In this document: one piece after another, positions 1 through 9,887 of the stretch
Layout of the letters: the number at the start of each line of letters is the position of its first letter
How positions within the stretch are numbered: the stretch's first letter is position 1
Assembly (NCBI GenBank): GCA_024362935.1
Contig: JANCRA010000039.1
Location: 5,333,040 to 5,397,039, forward strand
DNA length: 64,000 bases
Origin: Setophaga petechia
Taxonomy: Eukaryota; Chordata; Aves; Passeriformes; Parulidae
Direction of reading: 5' to 3'
The notes under the pieces: generated by a model
What the model saw: the letters and a program-made list of their open reading frames with translations, nothing else
Databases searched by the model: none
Told to the model about the DNA's origin: nothing
Position numbers and translations under genes: made by a program

Positions 1-51
1 AGGGTCTTCTCCCACCAGTTCTTGCGTCCTGAGCAGCTCCTCGAGGGGAAG
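1..51 (+). CDS. CASKIN2: CASKIN2 exon (partial at window edge)
   Basis: The frame reads [17 protein letters not shown] and ends at a GTAACT donor at 52. This is the linker just before SAM domain 1. The exon's 5' end may lie outside the window. Confidence 0.88.
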
Positions 52-3000
52 GTAACTGAAACAACTGGGGAATGGTGTGCTGGGTGAGAGAGCCATGTTT
101 GGGGCACTCAGCCCAGCTCTTACTGCATCAGGGACACAGGGAACTGGGTCTTCAGGACACAAGTGGGTCTTTCCCAGGGAGATCCTGTCATCTTGCCTGG
201 AGCAGTCAGATTTTTCCAGCTCCTGCAGCCACCAGTCATGGGCTGTTCTGTGTCCCTTCCTCTCCCCAGGATGCAGAAGCCATTTACAACTGGCTGCGTG
301 AGTTCCAGCTGGAGTCGTACACTCCCAACTTCCTCAACGCTGGCTACGATGTCCCCACCATCAGCCGCATGACCCCGGAGGTGAGGCAGGTCCTTCCCCA
401 CCCAGAGCTGCCAGCTGTGGGTACTCACTGCCCCCAGCTCCACTGCTGACCACGGCCCCACTCTGCTCCCCTTAGGATCTGACAGCCATTGGTGTGACCA
501 AACCAGGCCACAGGAAAAAGATCTCTACAGAAATCGGGCAGCTTAGCATTGCTGAGTGGCTGCCCAACTACATCCCGGTGAGTCCCTGGCACTGAGGCTT
601 TGGTCACCCCCTCTTTTCAGCAGTCAGAGACACCCTAAAAACAGTCTCCTGGGCAGGGAGGGGATGCTGAAGGTGCTGCCCGTTCCTCAATGCTCATGGC
701 AGTGGCTCTGTGCTCTTTCCAGGCTGACTTGATGGACTGGCTCAGTGCCATTGGGTTGCCCCAGTACCACAAAAAGCTGGTGAACAACGGCTACGATTCC
801 ATCACCATCGTGACAGACCTGACATGGGAGGACCTGCAAGAGATTGGCATCAACAAGCTGGGTGAGTTCCTCCTGCCATGCTGGAGTGGCCCAGGGCAGC
901 CAAGTTTCCCACCCAGGTCCCCACGCCCCATTCTGCCTCAGGCTGGGAGGTGCAGGCATGTCCTGAGCACCCGGAAAGGGCAGTTTCTGGCTGTTCTTAA
1001 GAACTGTCCTTGGCCAGCTGGAGCTGGGCCCAGCTAGGTAGATGCCAGCAGTAGTTTGTCTCCTCCCATAGGCAGGGTTTAGATAACCCTGAGGCCTTTG
1101 CCCCATGTGTGACATAGCTACTACTCTTCTTGGCCTGAAAGCAGGCCTTGGGGGTTGGAGCTGACCCAATGTCCCTTTCCTTCCTGCAGGCCACCAGAAG
1201 AAGATCATGTTGGCTGTCAAGAAGCTCAGAGATCTCCGCAAAAGCCTCAATCAAGCAGAAGCAACTCTGGCAAGACGCAAAGTCCCCGGTTCCCTGGACA
1301 TTGTCACCATTGAGTCACTGGAAAATGGGGAGTGCCAGTCCCCACACACGCTCAAAATGACAACCTTCCAGGACAGTGAGCTCAGCTATGAGCTCCAGAC
1401 GGCCATGTCCAACAGCTGCCACGACACACTCGGCATCAAGAGCAGCCAGGGAATGTCACGGAGCCAGGAGAGCATCGGGGTGCGGTCGCGGGGCTCAGGG
1501 CACTCGCAGGACAACGTGCTGTCCCGGCGCCTCTCCAGCCCCTCGCAGGAGAGCCTGGGCAGCGGCGAGAGCAGCAGCAGCAGTGGGCAGTCCTGTGCAC
1601 CCCCCCGCAGCAAGGAGAGCCCGGCCAGCCTGCCGGGCCGGCCCAGCCCCGAGCCCTTTGGGAAGCTCTTGTCCCCCGAGGGGCTGAACGGCTTTGCCAA
1701 TGGTGGCGGCGGGGGCAGCCCTCTCAAGGAGAGGAACCTGCCCGAAGGAACGGATCAGTACACCCGGCCTGCAGCTCAGAAAGGAGCCGGGACTCCAGCG
1801 GTCACTCCCTGTACTCCTCCCCAGACTCCCAGCAAGGGAACAGCCCCATACGTCTTCATGTACCCACATGTCTCCCTGAAATCCCCGACGGCCCCGTCCG
1901 TCCTGGGAGCAGAGCAGCCCAAGGCCCTAGCACATCTCCCCTCCATCTCCCCTGCACAGAAGAGCAGCCTGCAGACGTCAGCCCAAAAAGGCTTCTCCTA
2001 CCTGCACAGCCAGTGTGGTCCCACAGAGCCACCCACCACAGCCCCCACAACTGGGGAGCATCACAACGGAGGCGAAGGCCTGAAACACAAGAAGCGCTCG
2101 CACAGCCTGAACCGCTACGCACTGTCGGATGGGGAGCATGAGGAGGAGGAGGGGGCCCCCAGCAGCACTCTGGGCTCCTACGCCACGCTGACGCGGCGGC
2201 CGGGCCGCAGCCAGATGCCACGGGCCTGTCTGCAGGCGGACGCCAAGGTGACCCGCAGCCAGTCCTTCGCCATCCGGGCCAAGCGCAAGGGGCCTCCCCC
2301 GCCACCTCCCAAGCGCCTCAGCTCCGTGTCCAGCGCCCTCACTGCCGAGGCAGACGGGGAGCAGCCCCCCAGCCCCGAGCGCCAGCCCACAGCCCCTCAG
2401 GACGTGGTTGATGCAGGTGCCACCCCCAGCGATGCTGGGCGTGGCAGGACAGTGAAGAGCCTGGCGGCTGCGCTGGAGGGAACACCAGGTGTGAGTCCTT
2501 CCAAGCCCCTCTTGGCCCCAAAACCGCTGCATCTGACTCAGGACTGTCTCCCCCGGGCAGATGTGGGTGAGGGGTCCCACGACGGCAGTGACGCCAGCAG
2601 TGCCACACTTTCCAATGGCAGCAGGGACCCCTTTGAGAGTAGCAAGCCACGGAGACGGACAGTGAGTGAGCCCAGCGCTCCTATGACAGAGGTGGCTGCA
2701 CAGGGTGAGCAGGAGGATACCTGCTCAGACACTGAGGAGGAGGCCAAGCCAGGGGTCTCTTCTTCATCGTCCCAGAACAGCTCCAGTGAGTGCATCCCCT
2801 TTGCAGAAGAAGGCAATTTAACCATCAAACAGCGGCCAAAGCCCAGCGGGCATTCCAAGGCTGACGCGGCCGTGCCAGACATGGAGCCTGGTTCCCAGGC
2901 AGCAGAGCCCCAGGGCTCCGGTGGGAAGGAGCCAGCAGGCCCCACTGTCACCAAGGAGCCGCCCGTGCTGGAGTTCAACCTCACCGAGTCGGATACGGTG

Positions 3001-4085
3001 AAGCGCCGGCCGCGCTTCAGGGAGCGGGAGCCGCTGCAGGCAGTGCTGAAGGCGTTCAGCATGGCGGGGCAGGCAGAGGCAGGGGGCACCCCCACACCCC
3101 AGTATGCCCAGGCCCAAGCCGTGAGCATCGCGGGCCCCCCCACCTTGGCACCAGCACCACAGCCCATGCTGGCTGGGGATGCCTTTGATGATGACAGTGT
3201 GGAGTTCAGGATTGCTGAGATAGAAAAAAGCATCTTGTCGCTGGAGAAAGGGATGAAGAAGGCCCCAAGCCCCACCAAAGCCCCCAGCCCCACCGAGCTG
3301 GTTGGCACGGCTGTGGTGAGGACACCCACTCCAGGTATGGGGGCTTGTGGAGCTGTCTCCAACGTGCTGGTGGGGCTCCCTCCCATGTTGGTGTGGGAGG
3401 TGAGGAGGACCTGTGCCACCACCTACCATGAGTCCCCTTCCTTTGCAGATGTCCCTGCCAAGCACACCTCTGTGGCATCCACCAAGCTTGTCTTCTCTGG
3501 ACCCAAGACCATCTACCAGCAGGTCCTGCAGCCCTCCCGCCACACTGTTGCCCCCTGGGCGGCCACTGAGGCGGTGCCGGATGTGATCGGGTCCCTGCCC
3601 GGTCCTGGCTCATTGACACTGGAAACAGGCAGCAAGGTATCAGCAAAGCCTTTGGCAGCTGCCCCGGGGGCCACCTTGGCCCAGCAGCGGCTGGAGCAGA
3701 CCAACTCCAGCCTAGCTGCCACGCTGCAGGCGGCCGAGAAGAAAATCACAGTGGAGGAGGCGGAGAGGTGAGGGAAATTCTGGGACTGGGCCTCTCGAGG
3801 TGGGGTTGGGAAGGTCCCAGGGAGGGCAGGAGAAAGGCTGTGCATGGGTATGTCATACCTGCACCACACAGGTCACACATGCTCAAGCTCAGCTCCTGCT
3901 GCTGGGTTGGGTCCAGCCTGGCCAAACCTTCCCCATCAGCACCTGCAGCCTTTGAGCAGCACTTTGACTCTCTCCCTTTCCTCCCCAGCCACGCTGGAAC
4001 CGTGCACTCGGCCAAGAACATCTTGGAAGACATCAGCAACATGTTTGACGACCTGGCCGACCAGCTGGATGCAATGCTGGACTGA
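1..4085 (+). CDS. CASKIN2: CASKIN2 (CASK-interacting protein 2), 3' part of gene, 7 exons
   Basis: Exons 1-51, 270-380, 476-577, 723-861, 1190-3334, 3449-3767 and 3989-4085 join in frame to 987 residues plus TGA; the gene is 5'-truncated by the window edge. The order seen is: a short linker ([13 protein letters not shown]), SAM domain 1 (about residues 18-85), SAM domain 2 (about 89-155), a long Ser/Pro/Gly-rich disordered region with a [13 protein letters not shown] motif near residue 500, conserved blocks [13 protein letters not shown] and [12 protein letters not shown], and a conserved acidic C-terminus ending DQLDAMLD. Caskins are cytoplasmic neuronal and vascular scaffolds with N-terminal ankyrin repeats and an SH3 domain, which are missing here because they lie upstream. 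Caskin2 is preferred over caskin1 because of the SAM linker sequence and because TMEM94 is its known neighbour. Function is inferred from the family. Confidence 0.95.
270..380 (+). CDS. CASKIN2: CASKIN2 exon: first half of SAM domain 1
   Basis: Acceptor TCTCCCCAG ends at 269 and donor GTGAGG begins at 381; 37 codons, phase 0 at both ends. It carries [18 protein letters not shown], the first helices of the SAM fold. Confidence 0.95.
476..577 (+). CDS. CASKIN2: CASKIN2 exon: second half of SAM domain 1
   Basis: Acceptor CCCCTTAG and donor GTGAGT; 34 codons. It starts [16 protein letters not shown], the classic end of a SAM domain, and continues into the linker AEWLPNYIP. Confidence 0.95.
723..861 (+). 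CDS. CASKIN2: CASKIN2 exon: most of SAM domain 2
   Basis: Acceptor TTTCCAG and donor GTGAGT; 46 codons plus one base. It carries [19 protein letters not shown] and ends [11 protein letters not shown], with the glycine codon split across the intron. Confidence 0.95.
1190..3334 (+). CDS. CASKIN2: CASKIN2 large exon: end of SAM 2 plus disordered Pro/Ser-rich region
   Basis: Acceptor CCTGCAG ends at 1189 and donor GTATGG begins at 3335; 2145 nt. It begins [17 protein letters not shown] (end of SAM 2). About 680 low-complexity residues follow, with Ser runs, RSQSF and RRTVSEPS basophilic-kinase-like sites, the poly-Pro motif PPPPPPKR at about 2290-2316 (a potential SH3 ligand), and acidic [11 protein letters not shown] content and codon use are much richer than in the flanking introns. 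A single giant 3' exon is typical of caskin genes. Confidence 0.95.
3449..3767 (+). CDS. CASKIN2: CASKIN2 penultimate exon
   Basis: Acceptor CTTTGCAG ends at 3448 and donor GTGAGG begins at 3768. It continues the disordered region with [15 protein letters not shown] and ends in the conserved helix [18 protein letters not shown], found near the C-terminus of caskins. Confidence 0.92.
3989..4085 (+). CDS. CASKIN2: CASKIN2 last coding exon and stop
   Basis: Acceptor CTCCCCAG ends at 3988. The exon encodes the conserved caskin C-terminus ([14 protein letters not shown], then DQLDAMLD) and stops at TGA 4083-4085. The split AG|C serine codon joins the previous exon in frame. Confidence 0.95.
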
Positions 4086-6440
4086 GGCTTGCTCCCTCCT
4101 TCCCCTCCCCACCCTGGCTGCTCCAGCAGTGCCCCTCGTGATGGGGGAAGAGTGGATCCAGCACCCAGCGGTGCCTGCAGGTCTCTCCAGCTGCCTCCCT
4201 CCCTCACTTTGCACTGCAGCTGGGAACAAAGCTGCCCTCCTTGCCCAGCCTTGGCTCTGTGTCACATGTGACAGCGTGGCCTTGGGCCGGTTTCTGAGGG
4301 GGTCAGGCATTTCCCACCAGAGTGGCAGCAGGAGGAGAGCCCAGAGGGGCTGCACATGTAGTCCTGGAGGCCACAGAGAAGCCCTTGCTCCCTTGCACAA
4401 AGCTGAGGAGCCTCCACAAGGGACCTTTCTCTTTCCCTACTGCATTGTCAGAGTCCTGCGTCTTATTATTTATCCCCTGCCAACAAAGTGTCACAGGAGA
4501 GACCTCCCCGGGCAGCCGCCAGGGAGCTGGCGATTCACTGTGCAGCCGCAGCCCCAGCCAGGCCTGACAGCAGCTAAAAGAAGACAGGGCTTGTTGCAAT
4601 TTGGCAGCTTGCAGAGCGAGAAGGAACCTTTCTGCTTTATTTGCCGCTTTTCCAAACGTGTCAGCATCAGCAGCTTGGAATCCAAGTGGATCGAAATCCC
4701 TCCAGTGGGACCCACAGACCCCTCGAGATGGGGCTGGCACAGCCTGCAGAGCAGCGGATGCTCCGCCATGGCCATGCTGGATGTGTGAGCCTTCCTGCCC
4801 CTTCCTGGAGTGATGAGGATGGTAATGGCAGTGCCAAAAACCTGGGAATTTGGGCCAGTCTGTCTGGATCATGCTGCTCAATGGAGTTTGCCCTCTGCCA
4901 GCACAGTGCCTACGCAAACCCCCACCCTGGTCCTTCCAGAGTGCAGCAGCAGCAGCATGATTAATGCTTTTAAATTCTTTTCTCCCCTCCCTTATCCCTT
5001 TTTTTGGGAGAAAACAGTCCCTTTTCCCAGTGCCCCTCCCTGCAGGGAGCTGCTGGCACAAACCCCGCGGTGAGCATTGTTCAACAGTAGCAGCGTTTGG
5101 GACGTGATCCTTCCCCGCGGCTCTGCAGCCCGGCGGGGGAGCTGACCCCGGATGCACCGGGGGATTCGGCTCAGGAGCGGCTCCCTCGACATCCAGCGCG
5201 GCCACAGCCCGTGGAGCTCTCTGCAGCCAGGCGGGAGGAGCGGCTGCATCGCTCCCAGACAGATTTCTCTCGCAGGATCTGCTCAGTAGTGCATGGCTAA
5301 ATATGTCCAAGAGCCCCGAACTTGGCTCGCGCTCGGCATGCCAAGCAAATGAAAGCATCAGAGCACCAGAAGGGAACCGAAGATTGTGCTGAAGTGCCAT
5401 TTGCTACAAAAATTCCAAACAAAGGGAAAGAAAATTCCACACATTTCCCTTTTCTTAAAAAAAAATAAAATCACCAATGTAAATCCAAACCAGAGAGGGA
5501 GAAGGTGGCTGAGAAGGCAGCTGCTTCCCAATCTTGTTGGGAGTTTGCAGCTGGACTGGACTGTTTGCAGCCCCTTGTGCTGTTGGATGGAAGGGGGCAA
5601 AGCCCACCTGAACATTCCTGAGGGCCTCTGCTCCTTAGGGCAGCTATGCCCTGGGCTGGACAGGCAAGAGGTGCCAGCCTGGTTTCTGGGCTGAAAAGCA
5701 AAGACCAATAAGCCCTGAAAAAACCTAAAATCCCATTGTTGTCTAGGACTTGAGGTCAGTATGAGGCAGGTAAGACACTTCTCCCCTGGCTCTGATTTCT
5801 GTCCCACACTAAGTGCATCCACTGCCTGTGTCTGAGTGCCACATCATGGACATGATGATTTCAAATAGCTACATCCAGTGGCACTTTATAAAGAGGTTCA
5901 CAGAAACCTTTTAAAACTGATTTTTACTCTCACGAGTCAACCTGGGACAAGCCCAGTTGGTTTTTTTTTCCAATGTTGATAAACTGTAAATGTTTGGTTT
6001 TTTAAAGGCCAATGTATATATTTTAAATGTGATTCTATTCTATATATTTACTAACCAGAACTGCAAGTCTTGGGTCAGGGATAAGAGGACACTGGGGTGG
6101 AGCTGCCGCTGTCTGAGCCACCTGAGGGCAGCACAACGCTGCTCTCATTGTCAATAAGGGAACTAAACATTTGATTTTGCAGAAGAATGCCTATTTTTTG
6201 AGCTCTAGATCTCTATTTTGAAGCTACTGTATGGTGTGTAAGTTATGTACACTGCACTGGGACTAACTGACCCCAGCTGCACCTGCTCCGTGCAGCGAGA
6301 CAGTGAGGGGAAAAAATAGCCCATGTAATCACCAGACTGACAACAGATTTTAAACCATCTGCTCTGTTTGTGTTAATCATGTGTTTTGTTTTCCACTAAC
6401 ATCCATTAAGACTAAATTCTATTAAACAGTGGGACACATT
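4086..6440 (+). other. CASKIN2: CASKIN2 3' UTR
   Basis: About 2.35 kb follow the stop without a convincing ORF. The AT-rich stretch at about 5950-6060 looks UTR-like. The UTR probably ends about 15-20 nt after the ATTAAA at 6421-6426, with a GT-rich element at about 6467-6482. The cleavage position is inferred. Confidence 0.7.
6421..6426 (+). terminator. CASKIN2: CASKIN2 poly(A) signal (ATTAAA)
   Basis: ATTAAA is followed by a GT/T-rich downstream element around 6467-6482, a typical vertebrate cleavage/polyadenylation layout. Used as the 3' limit of CASKIN2; no transcript data. Confidence 0.6.
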
Positions 6441-6444
6441 TTAC

Positions 6445-7212
6445 CCTTTTTATAGTTTTGCCTAGTTGTGTCCTTTGTGTGAAATAGGACAAACTTGTCT
6501 CCTACTGCATGAAGTCCATTGAAGATCAGCTTTATCCTGTCCCTTGAGTGCTCCAGGTTCCTCAGATATTCTCCCCTGGTGAGTCCCAGTCACCCCCCCT
6601 GAGGTTAATGTTCAGTGTGAGTCTCACCACCACGACAGTAACGTGGTGACAGTGCTGGTGTCCCAGTGTCCCATGTGCCACCTCCACCATCCCCATGTGC
6701 CAGGCAGAGCATTCCTCCCTCCTCCTGCCTGCTCAGTGTGGCCACTGTCAGCCCAGTCCTGCTTTGCTCACGACAATCAGCCCAGGCCTCCTTATCCCAC
6801 CACTGCTTGTCTCCAGTGCCTCCAGTGCCTTTTCCAGCTGACCCCAACCTTTCACCCATCCAAAGGGATTCAAACTGTGCCTCCAGCCTCAACTGAAGCA
6901 GTGCCTGGGATCAGGAAACCAAACTTACTTTGTAGGAAGAGGCTTTCAGAGATGGCCAGATTTACCCAAAGCTGAGCAGAAACTGGGAAAAAGGCCAGAA
7001 CTGGATCCCAGGAGCATCAAGCTCTCAGGCTGTGTCCCTTCAACAGGAAAATTACACCCTGTGACTCCAGCAGCCACAGACATTTTTACCTCCTTCCTTT
7101 GCTGGGTGCAAACTCGTTCCCAACTCTTGGGTGTGTTATCCAAGACAATCATTTATTGCCATTCATATACTGGATGCTTGTGGGTCTGGGTTTGTTTCTT
7201 TTTTTTTTTTTT
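6445..7212. other. Intergenic gap between convergent CASKIN2 and TMEM94
   Basis: About 0.8 kb separate the two predicted poly(A) sites. I see no exon or recognisable repeat here. A long poly-T run at about 7198-7212 (poly-A on the minus strand) marks the TMEM94 end. Confidence 0.55.
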
Positions 7213-7235
7213 CCTTTTTTATACAATTTACAAGT

Positions 7236-7241
7236 TTTAAT
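7236..7241 (-). terminator. TMEM94: TMEM94 poly(A) signal (ATTAAA on minus strand)
   Basis: The minus strand reads TATTAAAACTTGTAAATTG shortly before an A-rich stretch (7200-7220). The position fits the 3' end of a long UTR. An AATAAA at 7157-7152 is a weaker distal alternative. Confidence 0.6.
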
Positions 7242-8544
7242 ACAAATGAAATATTTTTACATACATCCCAAAAAATTTAATATAAAATATACAGCATTTA
7301 AAAACATCTTGATGTAGGAAATGTCCTTCTGAAGCCATGCACTCTGACCCTTAGACACTTCAGTGGCTGAGGGAAGGGTGGCACTGTCAAGACCATCCTA
7401 AAGGCTCCATTCATACACTTTAGCTCCCTCCAAGTCTAGCTGGGAAAGGAGGATGCAGGAAAATAAACATTTGTGATCACCCAGAGGAGGAAATCTTGAA
7501 GGTGCCTTCTCTAGAGGAAGGTGTAGCCAGCAGGAAGCCCTGGAATCTGCTGCTTTTTAACACCTACAACAGTTCATGGCACAGGACAAGAGCTGAGGTG
7601 TGGGTGGGGGCAAAGCTGGGACAGCAGTGAGCAGCTCTGTGCTGCCTCTGACTCAGCTTGGCCACAGAGGAGATCATATCCCACTTGTGATCCCACCCTG
7701 GCATAGGGAAGGAAACCTGATTTCTCAGGGGCCAGGTGTCACAGATCTGGAGCTGGCATTCAGTGAATTGAGGCTGAGAAAGGTGCAGCTTGTTCTCCCT
7801 GAGCCCTGCAGGTGCCAGGGGAGCGAGGGCACAGTCCAGCCTGGCTGGCAAAGGTGGGCAGACACTGCTGTGGTGCAGAGGAGGAGCCCTGTGCTTCCCC
7901 AGGGAGCTGCCGGCTCCCTATCCTGTGCAATCCTGCCAGCACGGGATCTCTACATCCAGCCCCAGCTGCAGGAACTGGGTCCAGGGTTTGGAACACTCCC
8001 AGCTGCCCCCTCCAGCATCCTCAGTGTGTCCCCAGAGCTCAAGGGTTGGCTGTACCCAGCTCTGCTCCTCTCCCAGCCCCACAGCAGGGTGAGGGTATTG
8101 CTTAGAGACACTCAGCCATGTCTGTGCTCTCTGGTTATGCTGAAAAGTCAGGAAGACAAGGTGGAGCAGCAGAGCAGAGCCTGGGGGTTCCAGCCAGCTC
8201 CCTGCCTGCCCAGGAGGGATCAGCTGCCACTTGTTAATCTCAGGTACCAAAGAGGAAGTAACAGCCAAATACTGTAGTGTTATGTTGGGACCAAAATCAG
8301 GGCCAGGATTTACCAGCTTTAGTCAGTGTTTAGAATTAGAGTCAGTATCTCCATGATCTCAAATATTCTGGTAGCCAAGCCTGTGTGCTCCTGTGTGGCC
8401 CTTGGCTGTCAGCCCAGCAGGACCAGTGCTCCCAGTACAGATGGGGTCTGGTCAGAGCTCAGGAGCTTGTGTGCTGCACCGGGGCAGATCATGGCAAGAG
8501 CCCTCAGGGGAGGGTCCCTCCAGGCAAACGAAGAGACCTCCAGA

Positions 8545-8740
8545 AAAACACTGAGCAGATGTTGCCCAGGGAGGTTGTGGCTGCCTCATCCCTGGAATTG
8601 TTAAAGGTCAGGTTGGACAGGGCTGGAGCACCCTGGGATGGAGGAAGGTGTCCCTGCCCATGGCAGGGTGCCCATGGCAGGGGGTGGAACAAGATAAGCT
8701 TTAAGGCCCCTTCCATCCCAAAGCATTCTGTGGTTCTGTG
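8545..8740 (+). mobile_element. CR1 LINE 3' end (chicken-repeat-1 family)
   Basis: Contains the recognisable avian CR1 tail: GATGTTGCCCAGGGAGGTTG, then a TGTCCCTGCCCATGGCAGGG block (here partly duplicated), ending CATTCTGTGGTTCTGTG. It is 5'-truncated, as most CR1 copies are. It lies in the predicted TMEM94 3' UTR in antisense. Confidence 0.9.
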
Positions 8741-9814
8741 TGAAGGCATTAGCACAGAGGGGAGAGACTTCCCAGCACTATCACAGACAGACATGATTGG
8801 GCGGGGTTCCCTGTGCCTTGGGGAGCAAGAACTGGATGCAGCACGATCCTGGGATTGGGAAAGGAGCCATTCACCAGCTCTGTATTAGTCACAGCTGCAA
8901 GTTGCAGATATCCTGCCTGGAAAGGCATCCCCTCCCTCTAAGGCAGGATAGTCAGGGCTCAGGCTTTATCTCGAGCTGTGGTTTTCTCAAGCAGGCACAT
9001 TACTGAAGCAGAACAGCAGTTCGGATCACAAACAGGAGAACAGCTACAAAACCTCTCTGGGGGTTGTTAAAGAACATAAAAGCTGGTTCAAGAGGGCTGC
9101 AGGAAGCTGAGCCATGCTGGCTCCCTGCAGGCAGGCAGAGCCTCGGCACCAGATCACAGGCGGCTTTTCCCAAAGCTCTGTCTCATCTCTCTTCTGACAC
9201 AGCCAGCACATGGCTGTGACAGCGACACTAGAGGGCAGGGCTGGCCCAGCCCGGCTGTCCAGCGACCTGTTCCCACTGTCCCCATGGGAATGTGAGCTCC
9301 CAGCACTCTGGGGACTGCCAGAGGGATGGCTCCTTTGCCCCGGACACAGGGCAGGGAGGCGGGGAGGGCATGCACAGGCACGCACACACAGAGAACAGGC
9401 TGAAGTGGAAAACCAAAATGGGTTTCAATAGAGATCTCCTCCTTCAGCAGCCCTACTGGTCCCAGATTCTCCTGCCAGGCCCAGGACACCCATCTGTTCA
9501 CAAACAGGAAAGGAGCCGCTTCATTTTAGCATCACCATGATACTAACAAATACCTCCAGTAATAAATAAATAAAGGAAGAGCAGCCTGAACAGGCACCAG
9601 AGCTTGCAGGTTCCTGTGAGGGTACCTGGTAGGCTGGGAGGGAGCTGCATACCTGTGGGGGGATCCCTGCCTGGGCCCTGGGAAGGTGCAGGTGTAGTTT
9701 TGCCAGGAGGCTGTCTGGTTTGCATGTGTGATGGAAAATTCCCTGAGCCTTTGGTGCAGCCACTCTCCCAGTGGCTGTTTGGCCCTGGCTCCAGAGAACT
9801 TGAGTTGGGTGTTT

Positions 9815-9887
9815 TTAAAATGGCGAATTCATCCCCAACTTGGTTTCAAACTGCAACTTCTGCCTCTTTTGGTAACGGACACGGACC
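9815..9887 (-). CDS. TMEM94: TMEM94 coding exon 31 (last) with stop
   Basis: Acceptor TTCTTCTCCAG at 9888 and above. Encodes VRVRYQKRQKLQFETKLG then MNSPF and TAA (9817-9815). The GMN tripeptide is residues 1355-1357. Confidence 0.97.

Larger units (their letters stand above)
7215..9814 (-). other. TMEM94: TMEM94 3' UTR
   Basis: About 2.6 kb from the TAA at 9815-9817 to the ATTAAA-linked end near 7215. It contains a CR1 3' fragment at about 8545-8740, so part of the UTR is repeat-derived. No other coding signal is supported. Confidence 0.65.

Noticed and set aside
1386..2650. Long open frames on the minus strand and in other frames across the CASKIN2 large exon
   Set aside because: High GC depletes stops in all frames. 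The plus frame has SAM-linked continuity, family motifs and splice sites; the others have no recognisable domains.
4303..5400. 365-codon open frame on the minus strand in the CASKIN2 3' UTR
   Set aside because: No homology I recognise, composition like shadow translation of GC-rich UTR, and no splice or promoter context.
7600..8277. 225-codon plus-strand frame in the TMEM94 3' UTR
   Set aside because: Antisense to the UTR, low-complexity composition, no homology.
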